Assembly: GCA_902595145.1 (NCBI GenBank)
Contig: CACJOU010000011.1
Span: 1-36,092, forward strand
Source: an uncultured SAR116 cluster alpha proteobacterium
GTDB taxonomy: Bacteria > Pseudomonadota > Alphaproteobacteria > Puniceispirillales > Marisalimonadaceae
DNA length: 36,092 bases
Direction: 5' to 3'
The notes below the pieces were generated by a model. That model was given only the letters and a program-made list of their open reading frames with translations. It had not been told where the DNA came from and made no database searches. This document shows positions 24,508 through 32,782 of the stretch, piece by piece. The translations under genes and the position numbers were made by a program. Within the stretch, counting starts at the first letter, position 1. Each line of letters starts with the position of its first letter.

Positions 24508-25689
24508 ATGAATAGAAATTTTGATGTTGTTGTAATTGGAGCAGGCGCAGCTGGACTTATGTGCGCAATTGAAGCAGGTAAAAGAAATAAAAAGGTCCTG
24601 ATAATAGAACATACTTCGAAGATTGGAGAAAAAATTAGAATTTCTGGAGGAGGAAGGTGCAATTTCACAAATATATACAGCAATACAGAAAATTTTTTAT
24701 CAAACAACAAGCATTTTTGTAAATCTGCTTTTTCAAAATATACGCAAAATGATTTCATAGATTTGGTAAAAAAACATAAAATTAAATTTCATGAAAAAAA
24801 ATTGGGTCAACTTTTTTGTGATAATTCTGCAAAAGATATTATTGAAATGTTAATTACTGAATGTGAAATTCAAAAAGTTGAGATTACTTTAAATACTAAA
24901 ATCAAATCAATAATCCGTAGAGAAAACTTATATATATTAGAAACAGTAAATAACAAATATGAATGTTCATCCGTTGTTGTTGCCACAGGTGGATTATCAA
25001 TACCTAAAATAGGCGCATCTGATTTTGGATATAAAATTGCTAATCAGTTTAACCTAAAAGTTACTAACCTTTATCCTGCTCTTGTCCCATTAACTTTTAA
25101 AGACGATATATTAGAGTTTTGCAAATCGCTAGCAGGTATTTCAATTGAAGCTTCAGTTAAAATCAATAAAACAATTTTTAATGAAGGTTTAATCTTTACC
25201 CACAGGGGTATCAGTGGACCGTCAATTTTACAAATTTCTTCTTACTGGAAACCTGATAGTAGTATTGAAGTTAACTTACTACCACAAAATTCAATGGATA
25301 AAACTTTAAAAGAAAGAAGAGTAAAAACACCAAAACAAAACATATCAAATGTTTTATCAGATTTTCTTCCAAATAAATTAGCAATGGCTATTACTAGTTT
25401 GCTTAATACAAACCAAAAAATAGGAGAAGCATCGAATAGCACACTAAACAAAATTTCTAATTTTATTAATAAATTAAATGTTTTGCCAACTGGAACTGAA
25501 GGTTATAAGACTGCAGAAGTTACGTTAGGTGGTATAGACACAAATGAAATTAATTCAGCAACAATGGAATGTAAAAAATACTCAGGATTATATTTCATTG
25601 GAGAAGTTGTTGATGTCACTGGACATTTAGGAGGACATAATTTTCAATGGGCCTGGTCAAGTGGCTATGTTGCAGGTCAGAATGTTTAG
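24508..25689 (+). CDS. NAD(P)/FAD-dependent oxidoreductase, HI0933/YhiN (BaiN) family
   Basis: A 393-residue flavoprotein. VVVIGAGAAGLMCAIEAGKR (7-26) is the FAD-binding Rossmann motif and EKIRISGGGRCNFTN (about 43-57) the family signature. RGISGPSILQIS and the C-terminal FIGEVVDVTGHLGGHNFQWAWSSG also match the HI0933/YhiN family, once thought to be nucleotide-binding proteins and including BaiN-type bile-acid enoyl reductases. The physiological reaction is unknown here. I chose the ATG at 24508 rather than the TTG two codons earlier; an A-rich run with weak Shine-Dalgarno character precedes both. It is a single gene; its stop is 1 bp from that of the convergent LysR gene. Confidence 0.88.
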   Translation: MNRNFDVVVIGAGAAGLMCAIEAGKRNKKVLIIEHTSKIGEKIRISGGGRCNFTNIYSNTENFLSNNKHFCKSAFSKYTQNDFIDLVKKHKIKFHEKKLGQLFCDNSAKDIIEMLITECEIQKVEITLNTKIKSIIRRENLYILETVNNKYECSSVVVATGGLSIPKIGASDFGYKIANQFNLKVTNLYPALVPLTFKDDILEFCKSLAGISIEASVKINKTIFNEGLIFTHRGISGPSILQISSYWKPDSSIEVNLLPQNSMDKTLKERRVKTPKQNISNVLSDFLPNKLAMAITSLLNTNQKIGEASNSTLNKISNFINKLNVLPTGTEGYKTAEVTLGGIDTNEINSATMECKKYSGLYFIGEVVDVTGHLGGHNFQWAWSSGYVAGQNV

Positions 25690-25690
25690 A

Positions 25691-26635
25691 TTAAATTATA
25701 GTACGCTTTGCTGCATCTGAAGTATGATCACCAGCTTCATCCCAATAAGGTATAGGTCCATAAATTTCTATTAAAAAATCTAAAAAAGCCCTTACTTTAG
25801 GAGATAAATGTTTTCCACTTGGGTAAACAGCATAGATTGGAACATCCTCTTGCACGTATTCATCTAATATTGATACTAATGTGCCTGCAGCTAAGTGTCT
25901 TCCAACAACAAATCTAGATAACATTGCTAATCCACCACCATTAATTGCTGACCTAAGAATTGCATCACCGTGATTGAACTGTAACTTTCCTTTTGCGTGT
26001 ATCAATTTGATTTTACCGTCTACTAAAAAATGCCATTCATTATAAGGACTTCCACTCCTAAATGAAATAATATCATGGTTTAATATGTCGTCTGGATGAA
26101 TTGGTTTTCCATGTTTTTTTATATATTCTGGAGAAGCAAACAAAGTTCTTGGATTTGGAGCCAGTTTTCTTGCAATAAGTGATGAGTCCTTCATGATTGC
26201 AATTCTGATACCCAAATCAATATTATTATCAACTAAGTCAACAACCTCATCCGAAATAATCATTTCTATTTCTACTTCAGGATAGCGTTCTCTAAATAAG
26301 GGAAGATGTGGAGCTATATGCCTATAAGAAAATGTTCCTGGAGCAGTAATACGAAGATGCCCTCTTGGTGCATTGGTTGCACTTGAAACAGCTGCTTCAG
26401 CTTCATCTACGTCACCAATAATTCTTCTAGCTCTATCGAGATAAGCAAGGCCAACCTCGGTAAGTGATACAGATCTTGTAGTTCGATAAAGTAATCTTGC
26501 TCCTAATCTGTCTTCTAATGCTGATATATGTTTTGAAACCACAGAGGGCGATAAATCTAACTCTCTACCTGCTTTTGCAAGTGAACCATTATCAGCTATA
26601 GAAACAAAAACTCTCATTCCAGATATTAGATCCAT
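25691..26635 (-). CDS. LysR-family transcriptional regulator
   Basis: A 314-residue LysR-type regulator. The N-terminal winged helix-turn-helix is clear: FVSIADNGSLAKAGRELDLSPSVVSKHISALEDRLGARLLYRTTRSVSLTEVG (about 10-62). The rest is the periplasmic-binding-protein-like effector domain (about 90-300) with GHLRITAPGTFSYRHIAPHLPLF at its start. The sequence belongs to the large group near AaeR/DsdC-like proteins annotated only as LysR; no effector can be named. A strong GAGAGGTGA lies 5 nt before the ATG. It is not divergent from a protein gene but from tRNA-Ser, so its targets are unlikely to be immediately adjacent. It is the last chromosomal protein gene before the presumed island. Confidence 0.9.
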   Translation of the reverse strand: MDLISGMRVFVSIADNGSLAKAGRELDLSPSVVSKHISALEDRLGARLLYRTTRSVSLTEVGLAYLDRARRIIGDVDEAEAAVSSATNAPRGHLRITAPGTFSYRHIAPHLPLFRERYPEVEIEMIISDEVVDLVDNNIDLGIRIAIMKDSSLIARKLAPNPRTLFASPEYIKKHGKPIHPDDILNHDIISFRSGSPYNEWHFLVDGKIKLIHAKGKLQFNHGDAILRSAINGGGLAMLSRFVVGRHLAAGTLVSILDEYVQEDVPIYAVYPSGKHLSPKVRAFLDFLIEIYGPIPYWDEAGDHTSDAAKRTII

Positions 26636-26660
26636 GAATCACCTCTCAATAAATCTATGT

Positions 26661-26689
26661 TTAACATAAATTGTTAGATTTTCTATAAT
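26661..26689 (+). promoter_or_regulatory. Candidate promoter of tRNA-Ser
   Basis: TTAACA (26661-26666) and TATAAT (26684-26689) are 17 bp apart, one mismatch from the full sigma-70 consensus, and point toward the tRNA about 90 bp downstream. A second, weaker pair, TTGAAA (26703-26708) and TATTAC (26726-26731), also spaced 17 bp, would start closer to the tRNA. The remaining bases between the LysR gene and the tRNA hold nothing else I can see. Confidence 0.5.
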
Positions 26690-26782
26690 ACATTAAAAAA
26701 ACTTGAAATAATTTTTGTCATTTTGTATTACGAGAGAGCATATAGCGTGAAGTAGGACACTTAAGACATTTAACGAGCCAGC

Positions 26783-26874
26783 GGAGGGGTGGCTGAGTGG
26801 CTGAAGGCGCCGGTTTGCTAAATCGTTAAAGGGAGCAATCCCTTTCGGGGGTTCGAATCCCCCTCCCTCCGCCA
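26783..26874 (+). tRNA. tRNA-Ser (anticodon GCU)
   Basis: A class II tRNA including an encoded CCA (26872-26874). Acceptor strands GGAGGGG (26783-26789) and TCCCTCC (26864-26870) pair with one G-U; discriminator G at 26871. The anticodon loop is TTGCTAA (26816-26822) with GCT as anticodon, reading AGC/AGU codons. The long variable arm AAAGGG-agcaat-CCCTTT (26828-26845) is characteristic of serine tRNAs. T arm GGGGG TTCGAAT CCCCC (26847-26863). The anticodon stem has one G-U and an imperfect outermost pair but is otherwise normal. An integrase gene follows, so the 3' half is probably the attachment site of the downstream element. Confidence 0.95.
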
Positions 26875-26950
26875 TTATAATTCCCATTATTGTCCATAGA
26901 GTTACATAGAGTATCATTATAGTTTTAAAAAATATAATAAATTCAAGTAC

Positions 26951-26979
26951 TTGTGCGGAATGCCTTGAATTGTTATAAT
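26951..26979 (+). promoter_or_regulatory. Candidate integrase promoter
   Basis: TTGTGC (26951-26956) and TATAAT (26974-26979), 17 bp apart, precede the integrase start by about 55 bp. The -10 lies in TTATAATGG (26973-26981), which is the exact inverse of CCATTATAA at 26872-26880 beginning in the CCA of the tRNA. Integrases often repress their own promoter by binding near the attachment site, so this pair is a possible binding element. Confidence 0.45.
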
Positions 26980-27004
26980 GGACATTGACTTTGTTATGAT
27001 TCGT

Positions 27005-27026
27005 AAAAGAGGGACTAAAAGAGGGA
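27005..27026 (+). repeat. Direct repeat of AAAAGAGGGA before the integrase
   Basis: AAAAGAGGGA occurs twice in tandem (27005-27014 and 27017-27026) with a 12-bp period, just upstream of the integrase TTG start at 27033. The second copy gives a Shine-Dalgarno sequence (GAGGG). The repeat may be a duplicated ribosome-binding region or a pair of integrase arm-type sites. Confidence 0.4.
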
Positions 27027-27032
27027 TTAAAA

Positions 27033-28223
27033 TTGAATAGAATGAGTGCAGCTAAAATTATAAATCTTAAAAAACCGGGTATTTATGGTGACGGTGACGG
27101 CCTTAGATTAAGAATAACAAAAACCGGGAAAAAAAGTTGGATTTTTAGGTATAGATTATTTGGAAAAACTAAAGATATGGGGCTTGGATCTTTTCCACAA
27201 ATTTCATTAGCTAATGCACGCAAAAAAAGAGATCAACAAAAAGAATTAGTACTTCAAGACTTAGATCCAATTTTTGAAAAAAATAAAATAAAAATAGATT
27301 TAATTAAAAAAGAAGCAATGACATTTAAAGTTGCTGCTTCTAACTATATTGAAACATTTAAAGATCAATGGACTAATAAAAAACATAGCCAGCAATGGGT
27401 AAATACTCTCAAAAGATATGTTTACCCTCACATAGGTAGTTATCCCGTTTCAAAAATTAAAAACATAGATGTTCTTAAAATATTAAAACCAATTTGGTCT
27501 ACAAAAAATGAAACTGCAACAAGAGTAAGACAAAGGATTGAGAAAGTACTAAATTGGTCAATCACCCTAGGATATAGAGACCACCCTAACCCAGCTGCAC
27601 TTAATGGAAATTTAGAATATTTACTACCAAAATCTTCCGCAATTAGATCAGTTCAACATCATAGATCTTTACCATATGAAAATCTTCCAGAATTTGTATC
27701 TGATTTAAAGAAAACCAAATTATACTCAGCTAAAGCTCTTCTTTTTTTGATACTTACAGCTTCAAGAACTAGCGAAGTTATTGCAGCTGAATGGGATGAG
27801 TTTAATTTTAAACTCAAAATATGGAACATACCAGAAAACAGAATAAAAATTAGAAACAAACATAGCGTAACGCTTAATGAAAGTGCATTGGAGTTACTTA
27901 AAGAACTGAAGAACATCTCTGATAGTAAGTATGTTTTCCCGGGTACAAAAGCTGATACGCATATTTCAAATAATTCTATGTTAAAACTTCTAAAAAATAA
28001 CTTTCCTGAGATCTATAAGCAATCAGTTACACATGGTTTTAGATCATCATTTAGAGATTGGGCTGAAGAACAACACAACTTTTCAAGAAGGGCTGTGGAG
28101 CTATGTTTAAGTCATCAGAACAAAGATAAAACAGAAGAGGCTTACCTAAGATCAAAGCTTCTTCAAAAGCGGCATCTCATTATGAATGAATGGGACAATT
28201 ATTTGAAAGGAAAAACTAATTAA
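27033..28223 (+). CDS. Tyrosine recombinase, P4-type integrase with DUF4102 arm-binding domain
   Basis: A 396-residue site-specific recombinase. Residues 1-80 form the arm-type DNA-binding domain (KKPGIYGDGDGLRLRITKTGKKSWIFRYR and GLGSFPQISLANARKKRD), about 95-190 the core-binding SAM-like domain, and 210-390 the catalytic domain. The catalytic residues are Arg245 (TASRTSEV), His334 and Arg337 (THGFRSSFRDW), His361 (LSHQN) and the nucleophile Tyr371 (EEAYLR); all are present, so the protein should be active. It starts at TTG 27033 (GAGGG 7 nt upstream) or ATG 27042. Placed about 160 bp after tRNA-Ser in the same direction, it presumably integrates the island into that gene. A small zinc-finger gene follows after 1 bp. 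Confidence 0.95.
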   Translation: MNRMSAAKIINLKKPGIYGDGDGLRLRITKTGKKSWIFRYRLFGKTKDMGLGSFPQISLANARKKRDQQKELVLQDLDPIFEKNKIKIDLIKKEAMTFKVAASNYIETFKDQWTNKKHSQQWVNTLKRYVYPHIGSYPVSKIKNIDVLKILKPIWSTKNETATRVRQRIEKVLNWSITLGYRDHPNPAALNGNLEYLLPKSSAIRSVQHHRSLPYENLPEFVSDLKKTKLYSAKALLFLILTASRTSEVIAAEWDEFNFKLKIWNIPENRIKIRNKHSVTLNESALELLKELKNISDSKYVFPGTKADTHISNNSMLKLLKNNFPEIYKQSVTHGFRSSFRDWAEEQHNFSRRAVELCLSHQNKDKTEEAYLRSKLLQKRHLIMNEWDNYLKGKTN

Positions 28224-28224
28224 G

Positions 28225-28431
28225 ATGCTAAATTCAAATCAATATAAATGTAAATTGTGTCAATCTAATTTCATACCAAGAACCACAGGTGGTTCTACAA
28301 AAATATTTTGCTCTAATAAATGTAAGAACAAGTTTCATAGCTATTGTAAAAAATATTCTAAAAAGCTTCTTGAAAAAAATTTTATTTCCATTGAACAACT
28401 TCAAAATTTAGATACTAACTTTCATATCTGA
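28225..28431 (+). CDS. Small zinc-finger protein, 68 aa
   Basis: A basic 68-residue protein beginning 1 bp after the integrase stop, so probably made from the same message. It carries a Cys4 zinc-binding pattern: CKLC (residues 9-12) and CSNKC (29-33), separated by a loop with TGGSTKI, followed by a basic helix (KNKFHSYCKKYSKKLLEKN). Similar short treble-clef or zinc-ribbon proteins are common next to integrases and in phages, where they may be DNA-binding accessory factors such as excisionases or regulators. No known family was recognised with certainty. The functional guess is based only on the motif and the position. Confidence 0.68.
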   Translation: MLNSNQYKCKLCQSNFIPRTTGGSTKIFCSNKCKNKFHSYCKKYSKKLLEKNFISIEQLQNLDTNFHI

Positions 28432-28519
28432 TTATTTTTGTAAAATCCAAAATAAATCTACTTTAAAACATCTTTAGGTCTAATTTTCTACTTAAATTAA
28501 CACTTAAAGGAAAAAAATA

Positions 28520-28726
28520 ATGGCAAATAGTGGAATAGAATGGATTGATAATATTTTTAATTTTTGTGTAATATTACTCTATGATATAGGACATATTTTA
28601 GGAATAAGCTACGAAGAAGTAAATGTTTGGTTATTTGTAGTAATATGGCCATTTCTAAGCCTTATAATGTTAGCAGAGATAATAAGATTGCGTTTGAAGT
28701 TAATTATTAAAAAACAGAATCTTTAA
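28520..28726 (+). CDS. Small membrane protein, 68 aa
   Basis: I do not recognise a family with known function. The protein has two hydrophobic segments, about residues 11-29 (NIFNFCVILLYDIGHILGI) and 36-56 (WLFVVIWPFLSLIMLAEIIRL), joined by SYEEVNVW, and a short basic C-terminus (RLRLKLIIKKQ), giving a likely two-helix inner-membrane hairpin with the C-terminus in the cytosol. The loop 'GISYEEVNVWLFVVIWP' recalls small membrane proteins I have seen annotated as hypothetical in many genomes. AAAGGA lies 10 nt upstream of the ATG. It is the third gene after the integrase, 88 bp beyond the zinc-finger gene. A holin-, toxin- or effector-type role in the island is conceivable but unproven. Confidence 0.6.
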   Translation: MANSGIEWIDNIFNFCVILLYDIGHILGISYEEVNVWLFVVIWPFLSLIMLAEIIRLRLKLIIKKQNL

Positions 28727-28771
28727 AAATTATTAGTCTATAAAAGTACAAAATAAGTTAAGAAATTGAAT

Positions 28772-29437
28772 ATGAGCAACTTATACAAATTATTTAGCTT
28801 TGAAGAAACATCTTTTCTTGAAGATCACCAACTGTCAGAATTAGATGTTTATGATGCAAGATTTGAAAATAAAAAGTTAGCAAGGAAAAAGGCAAAAAAT
28901 AGTAATAAACAATTAATTTATGGAACACCGTGTATAAAACATGGCCACAGACTTAGAACTAGAGCTGGTCATTGTGTTATTTGCGATCCAACTAAATTAA
29001 GGTTTCAACAAAATTACCATGGGATTTTATTTAATCCTGTAGAAAACTTACGGGGATTATCTAACTTTTATGTTGCTGGATCTATTGACAAAAAACTAAT
29101 AAAAGTCGGTATTTCTAAAAATATAGAATACAGATTAAAACAGCTTAATGTTAATCAATATGCTGAATCTAATAATTGGAAAATTTTATTTACACATTGG
29201 GTGTCGGATCCGGGAGAAACCGAAACAAAAATTAAAAAAAGTATAGAAAAATTTCAAATAAAAGACCTTTTCTATTTTGATCAAGATGGTAAATACTCTG
29301 AAGCAAAAGAGGTATATAATATTAAATTTTCAGTCTTATATCGATTGTTTGTTCAAGAAATCAAAGAGCAAGGTTATACCGAGATCAAAACAAATTGGCA
29401 TTACTATAAAAAGTTAATTTTAAAAACATTTGGCTAA
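28772..29437 (+). CDS. GIY-YIG-like (T5orf172/MUG113 type) nuclease-domain protein with zinc motif
   Basis: A 221-residue protein. A zinc-binding cluster CIKHGHRLRTRAGHCVIC (about 53-70) precedes a GIY-YIG-like domain: SNFYVAGSIDKKLIKVGISKN (about 95-115) corresponds to the GIY and YIG strands (here FYV and KVG), Arg in YRLKQLN and Glu in GETETKIKKSI supply the remaining conserved positions. The Tyr residues of the classic motif are partly replaced, as in the T5orf172/MUG113 branch, whose members occur in phages and mobile elements. Nuclease activity is therefore possible, not certain. I chose the ATG at 28772 (MSNLYKLF) over the TTG two codons earlier. The gene converges on the helicase operon with 41 bp between stops. 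Confidence 0.68.
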   Translation: MSNLYKLFSFEETSFLEDHQLSELDVYDARFENKKLARKKAKNSNKQLIYGTPCIKHGHRLRTRAGHCVICDPTKLRFQQNYHGILFNPVENLRGLSNFYVAGSIDKKLIKVGISKNIEYRLKQLNVNQYAESNNWKILFTHWVSDPGETETKIKKSIEKFQIKDLFYFDQDGKYSEAKEVYNIKFSVLYRLFVQEIKEQGYTEIKTNWHYYKKLILKTFG

Positions 29438-29478
29438 GCTTAAAAATAAAAATTTTAGAATTAATATTTAATTTGATA

Positions 29479-32397
29479 TCATGAAGTAGTTATATATTTG
29501 TATAAATATTGATCTACTTCTTTATCGATTTTAAAATCAATTTTAACTACTGTTACATCACCATTATCTGATTTCATTTTAACTTCTTCAAAGCTATTTT
29601 TAATAGCTTTCAAGTTTCCTATAAAATAATAATCTTGTCCTTCATTATCGCTTTTTTTAACAAACAAAGGTATTTGAATATTATTGTTATCTTGATCATA
29701 AATTATTTTAACTTCTGGGCTATTTAAGTTACGTCTACTCTTAGTCATCCATGAGAAAGTAAATGGATCAATGAATTGATCCTCATATTTTGTACTATCT
29801 GAAATATCTTCTTTTTTTTCATAAGTTACAAAGATTGGACAATTAGTTTGATCTTCACTTACTTTATATCCTCCAACATTCTGAGCTACTGGGTTATTAT
29901 CCCAATTAAGTATTCTATGAATATGCCTTCTTTTATATTTTTCATATCTTATAAAGCCATCTAAAAAGTTTTCTTTTTTGAACTTTTTTAAATATGTATT
30001 TATAGAATAATTAACACTATCCCTTATAAATTTTTTAAAATCTAAATTTTCTAAAGCCTCCTTTAATGTTTTTTGTTTAACAAAATTATCATTAATTAAT
30101 TCTACATTAGAATAATTATACAATTCACCAACTGGGAATATTTTTTTGTTTGATTTTTCAGTTATAAAAAGAAGATTTAAATTATGAACAGCAGAATTAA
30201 TATCTTTCTCGCTGACACTAATTCCAGTCAATTCAAAAAGTTCATTTTTAAATTGTTTTAAGCTATAGATATCGTTATCGATAAGGTTTTCAAGAATTAG
30301 GCTCTCATATAACCTTTTCCCATCATTTATAAATTTTGAAAAATACTCTAAAAGTTTTTCTATATTACTATTGAACTTTACATAATTGTCTTCAACTGTA
30401 TTTAGGTAATTAGGATATGATTTAAATCTATCGACATATTGATATGGGTCTCTTGAACCGTTTTCATGAAAGTCTACCATCATGGGCACACGTCCAATCT
30501 TATATTTTAATAACTTGTAATCATTATCTAAATCTTTTTTAATTTGAAGATTTTGAGAATTAATTGATTCAAATATTTGTTGTCTAGAAATTCTATCAAA
30601 GTTAATTGTGCTAGCACCTGCTATTAGAGAGCTGCCGTGAGATAATAATCTTCTGAGAGTATCTTTGTCGTATGAAGTATCTCCAAACAAAGCAACAGGT
30701 ATCATGTAATTATTTTGATAATTTCCTATAAAATCTATAACCGTCAGATATTCTTTATTGTCAATCTTTCGAAGGCCTCTTCCCAACTGTTGAACAAATA
30801 TAATTGCAGATTGAGTGGGTCTCAACATTACGATTTGATTAATTTTAGGAATATCTATCCCTTCATTAAAAATATCAACCGTAAGGATATAATCCAATTT
30901 TTCATCTTTACTTTCACTCTCTAACATCCTAATAGCTTCAGCTCTTTCTTCTTCAGAATTTTTGCCTGAAAGTGCTAATGTTTTAAAGCCACGATCGTTT
31001 AATTTTATTGATAGTTTTTCTGCTTCTTCAACTCTTGAGCAAAACATCAAACCCCGAACATTACCGTCATCACAATCAAATTCTCTAATTTTTTCGATAA
31101 TTCTTTCAACTCGCTCATCAGATAACAAAATATTAAAATCACTATTTTCATCTAGTATTTTTCCATCAACACTAATGTCTGTAACACCAAAGTAGTGAAA
31201 AGGAGATAAAAGACCTTCATCTAAAGCTCTATTAAGTCTTATTTCATATCCAATGTTATGATCAAAATGTGTAAAGATATCAAATCCATCTGTTCTTTCA
31301 GGAGTTGCAGTCATACCTAAAAGAAAACTAGGTCTAAAATAATTTAAAACTCTTTTATAGGTCTGCCCTCCTGCTCTATGTGTTTCATCTATAATTATAT
31401 AGTCAAAGAAATCAGGCTTAAAATTATTCATATGTTCAGGGTTATTTATTGTTTGTACCGTGGAGAAAATAAAATCTTTTGTTACATCTCGAGTTTCACC
31501 TGAAAAGATCCCATAAGATCTTGTGTCTTTAAAAATATCTTTAAATGTCTCTAGTGCTTTAAGTGCAATATTCTTTCTGTGAACTATAAAAAGAAGTTTT
31601 TTGGCATCTGTTTCTTGAGCATCAAAAGCTGACATAACTGTCTTACCAGTTCCAGTTGCAGAAATAACAATCGCTTTATTTTTATTTTCTTTTCTGAGTT
31701 TTTCTAGATTTTCTATAGCCTCACTTTGCATAGAATTTGGTTGATAAATAATGTCATCAGTTTCATTAATATTTTTTTTGTTCATAAAGGTTTTAGAATT
31801 TACTTCATTATAATATTTTTCATATTCGTCTATAACTGAAGTATCAACTTTAATGGAATAATCTATGTACTTCTTATTTAATGAAGTAATCTCATGAATT
31901 ATCTTACTTTTATCTGAAGCAGTTACCTGAAGATTTACTTCAAGATTACTAGACAAAGCATCTTGAGTTAAATTACTACTGCCTACAATTAAATTATATT
32001 TATTATTATTCTTAAACAAAAAGCTTTTACCATGAAACTTTTTGTCCCTTAAAAAATATGTTTTAATATTTTTAAATTTACATAATTTTCTCATTGCCTC
32101 AGGTTGAGTAAAATTAGAATAATCTGAGATTATAACATTCCCAAATACGTTTTTCTCTTCGAGATCCTTAAAAGTATTATGTAAAGATTTGACACCACCA
32201 CTTGTTAAAAAAGCTACAGAAAAGGTAAATTCTTCACATTCTAATAAATTATCAATAATACTACTAAGTATCTTTTTTTCAGCTACTCTGTCATTTACTA
32301 GAATTTTAGGCTGCAGATTTTCAAAAGATTCTATTTCTCTATTTATAAAACCAGCATTTATCGAGTTTTGTAAATTTTCTAAAAAATTAGTCATCAT
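29479..32397 (-). CDS. PLD-nuclease/SF2 helicase/DUF3427-like fusion protein
   Basis: A 972-residue multidomain protein, last gene of the island operon. Residues about 30-180: phospholipase-D-like nuclease domain with a single HxK motif (His122-Lys124 in FHGKSFLF) and the GSSNLT motif (139-144), as in COG3886 'HKD' nucleases. Residues about 215-600: SSL2-type SF2 helicase with Walker A ATGTGKT (247-253), DETH box (337-340), GMTATP (361-366) and arginine-finger motif QQLGRGLRK (536-544). C-terminus (about 850-972): DUF3427-like region around DPFTFSWMTKSRRNL and DYYFIGNL. All motifs look intact. A nuclease plus translocase on mobile DNA points to DNA restriction or repair; many such fusions are suspected antiphage proteins. 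Starts at tandem ATGs (32397/32394), overlapping the Nudix gene by 11 bp. Confidence 0.88.
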   Translation of the reverse strand: MMTNFLENLQNSINAGFINREIESFENLQPKILVNDRVAEKKILSSIIDNLLECEEFTFSVAFLTSGGVKSLHNTFKDLEEKNVFGNVIISDYSNFTQPEAMRKLCKFKNIKTYFLRDKKFHGKSFLFKNNNKYNLIVGSSNLTQDALSSNLEVNLQVTASDKSKIIHEITSLNKKYIDYSIKVDTSVIDEYEKYYNEVNSKTFMNKKNINETDDIIYQPNSMQSEAIENLEKLRKENKNKAIVISATGTGKTVMSAFDAQETDAKKLLFIVHRKNIALKALETFKDIFKDTRSYGIFSGETRDVTKDFIFSTVQTINNPEHMNNFKPDFFDYIIIDETHRAGGQTYKRVLNYFRPSFLLGMTATPERTDGFDIFTHFDHNIGYEIRLNRALDEGLLSPFHYFGVTDISVDGKILDENSDFNILLSDERVERIIEKIREFDCDDGNVRGLMFCSRVEEAEKLSIKLNDRGFKTLALSGKNSEEERAEAIRMLESESKDEKLDYILTVDIFNEGIDIPKINQIVMLRPTQSAIIFVQQLGRGLRKIDNKEYLTVIDFIGNYQNNYMIPVALFGDTSYDKDTLRRLLSHGSSLIAGASTINFDRISRQQIFESINSQNLQIKKDLDNDYKLLKYKIGRVPMMVDFHENGSRDPYQYVDRFKSYPNYLNTVEDNYVKFNSNIEKLLEYFSKFINDGKRLYESLILENLIDNDIYSLKQFKNELFELTGISVSEKDINSAVHNLNLLFITEKSNKKIFPVGELYNYSNVELINDNFVKQKTLKEALENLDFKKFIRDSVNYSINTYLKKFKKENFLDGFIRYEKYKRRHIHRILNWDNNPVAQNVGGYKVSEDQTNCPIFVTYEKKEDISDSTKYEDQFIDPFTFSWMTKSRRNLNSPEVKIIYDQDNNNIQIPLFVKKSDNEGQDYYFIGNLKAIKNSFEEVKMKSDNGDVTVVKIDFKIDKEVDQYLYKYITTS

Positions 32398-32782
32398 ATT
32401 TTGCCATTAGTTCTTCAACTAGTTCTATATCCGCTTCAATCCAATCTAATTCTTTTAATTTGCTTACTTTTTGAAGTTTATAATCTATATGGTCATATAG
32501 CTTACCTTCAAAATTATTAGTTCTACAAATAAAAGTATGCATCTTGATTTCAAAATCTGGATACTTAAAAAAAATTGTTTTAAATTTATTTTCTATTTCT
32601 ATTTCTATTCTAAGTTCTTCTTTTATTTCTCTTTTTAAGGCTGTTTCGGCATCCTCATTTTCATTTAATTTTCCACCCGGAAATTCGTATTTAAAGGAAA
32701 CATAATCATATTTACCCTTACCTCTTTGGAAACATAGAATTTTTTTTTCTATGAAAATAATTGCAGCTGATACTTCAATCAT
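32387..32782 (-). CDS. Nudix hydrolase (MutT-like)
   Basis: A 131-residue Nudix protein. The Nudix box runs from GKLNENEDAETALK to REIKEELRI (about 37-59) and fits GX5EX7REUXEEXGU except that the final Gly is Arg, a common variant. The N-terminus EVSAAIIFIEKKILCFQRGKGKYDYVSFKYEFPGGKL resembles MutT-like (d)NTP pyrophosphohydrolases, which convert nucleoside triphosphates, often oxidised or pyrimidine ones, to monophosphates. I believe Nudix genes next to DUF3427-type helicases recur in other genomes, suggesting a working pair, but cannot verify this here. Its start ATGA overlaps the stop of the 85-residue upstream gene (4 bp) and its end overlaps the helicase gene by 11 bp. Confidence 0.88.
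   Translation of the reverse strand: MIEVSAAIIFIEKKILCFQRGKGKYDYVSFKYEFPGGKLNENEDAETALKREIKEELRIEIEIENKFKTIFFKYPDFEIKMHTFICRTNNFEGKLYDHIDYKLQKVSKLKELDWIEADIELVEELMAKYDD

Noticed and set aside
24483-24758. Minus-strand frame opposite the flavoprotein start
   Set aside because: It overlaps the FAD-binding region of a clear gene on the other strand and has no recognisable motif.
26693-26917. Minus-strand open frame containing GGGFEPPKGIAPFNDLANRRLQPL
   Set aside because: It is the antisense of tRNA-Ser, a well-known false protein seen in many annotations; the tRNA explains the sequence.
29438-29478. Terminator between the convergent GIY-YIG and helicase genes
   Set aside because: AT-rich but no convincing stem was found in the 41 bp.
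29479-32397. Mokosh or type I restriction HsdR identity for the PLD-helicase
   Set aside because: The PLD domain is N-terminal and the helicase is SSL2-like with a DUF3427-like tail, and no modification or specificity subunit is nearby; from memory Mokosh has a different helicase family and domain order.
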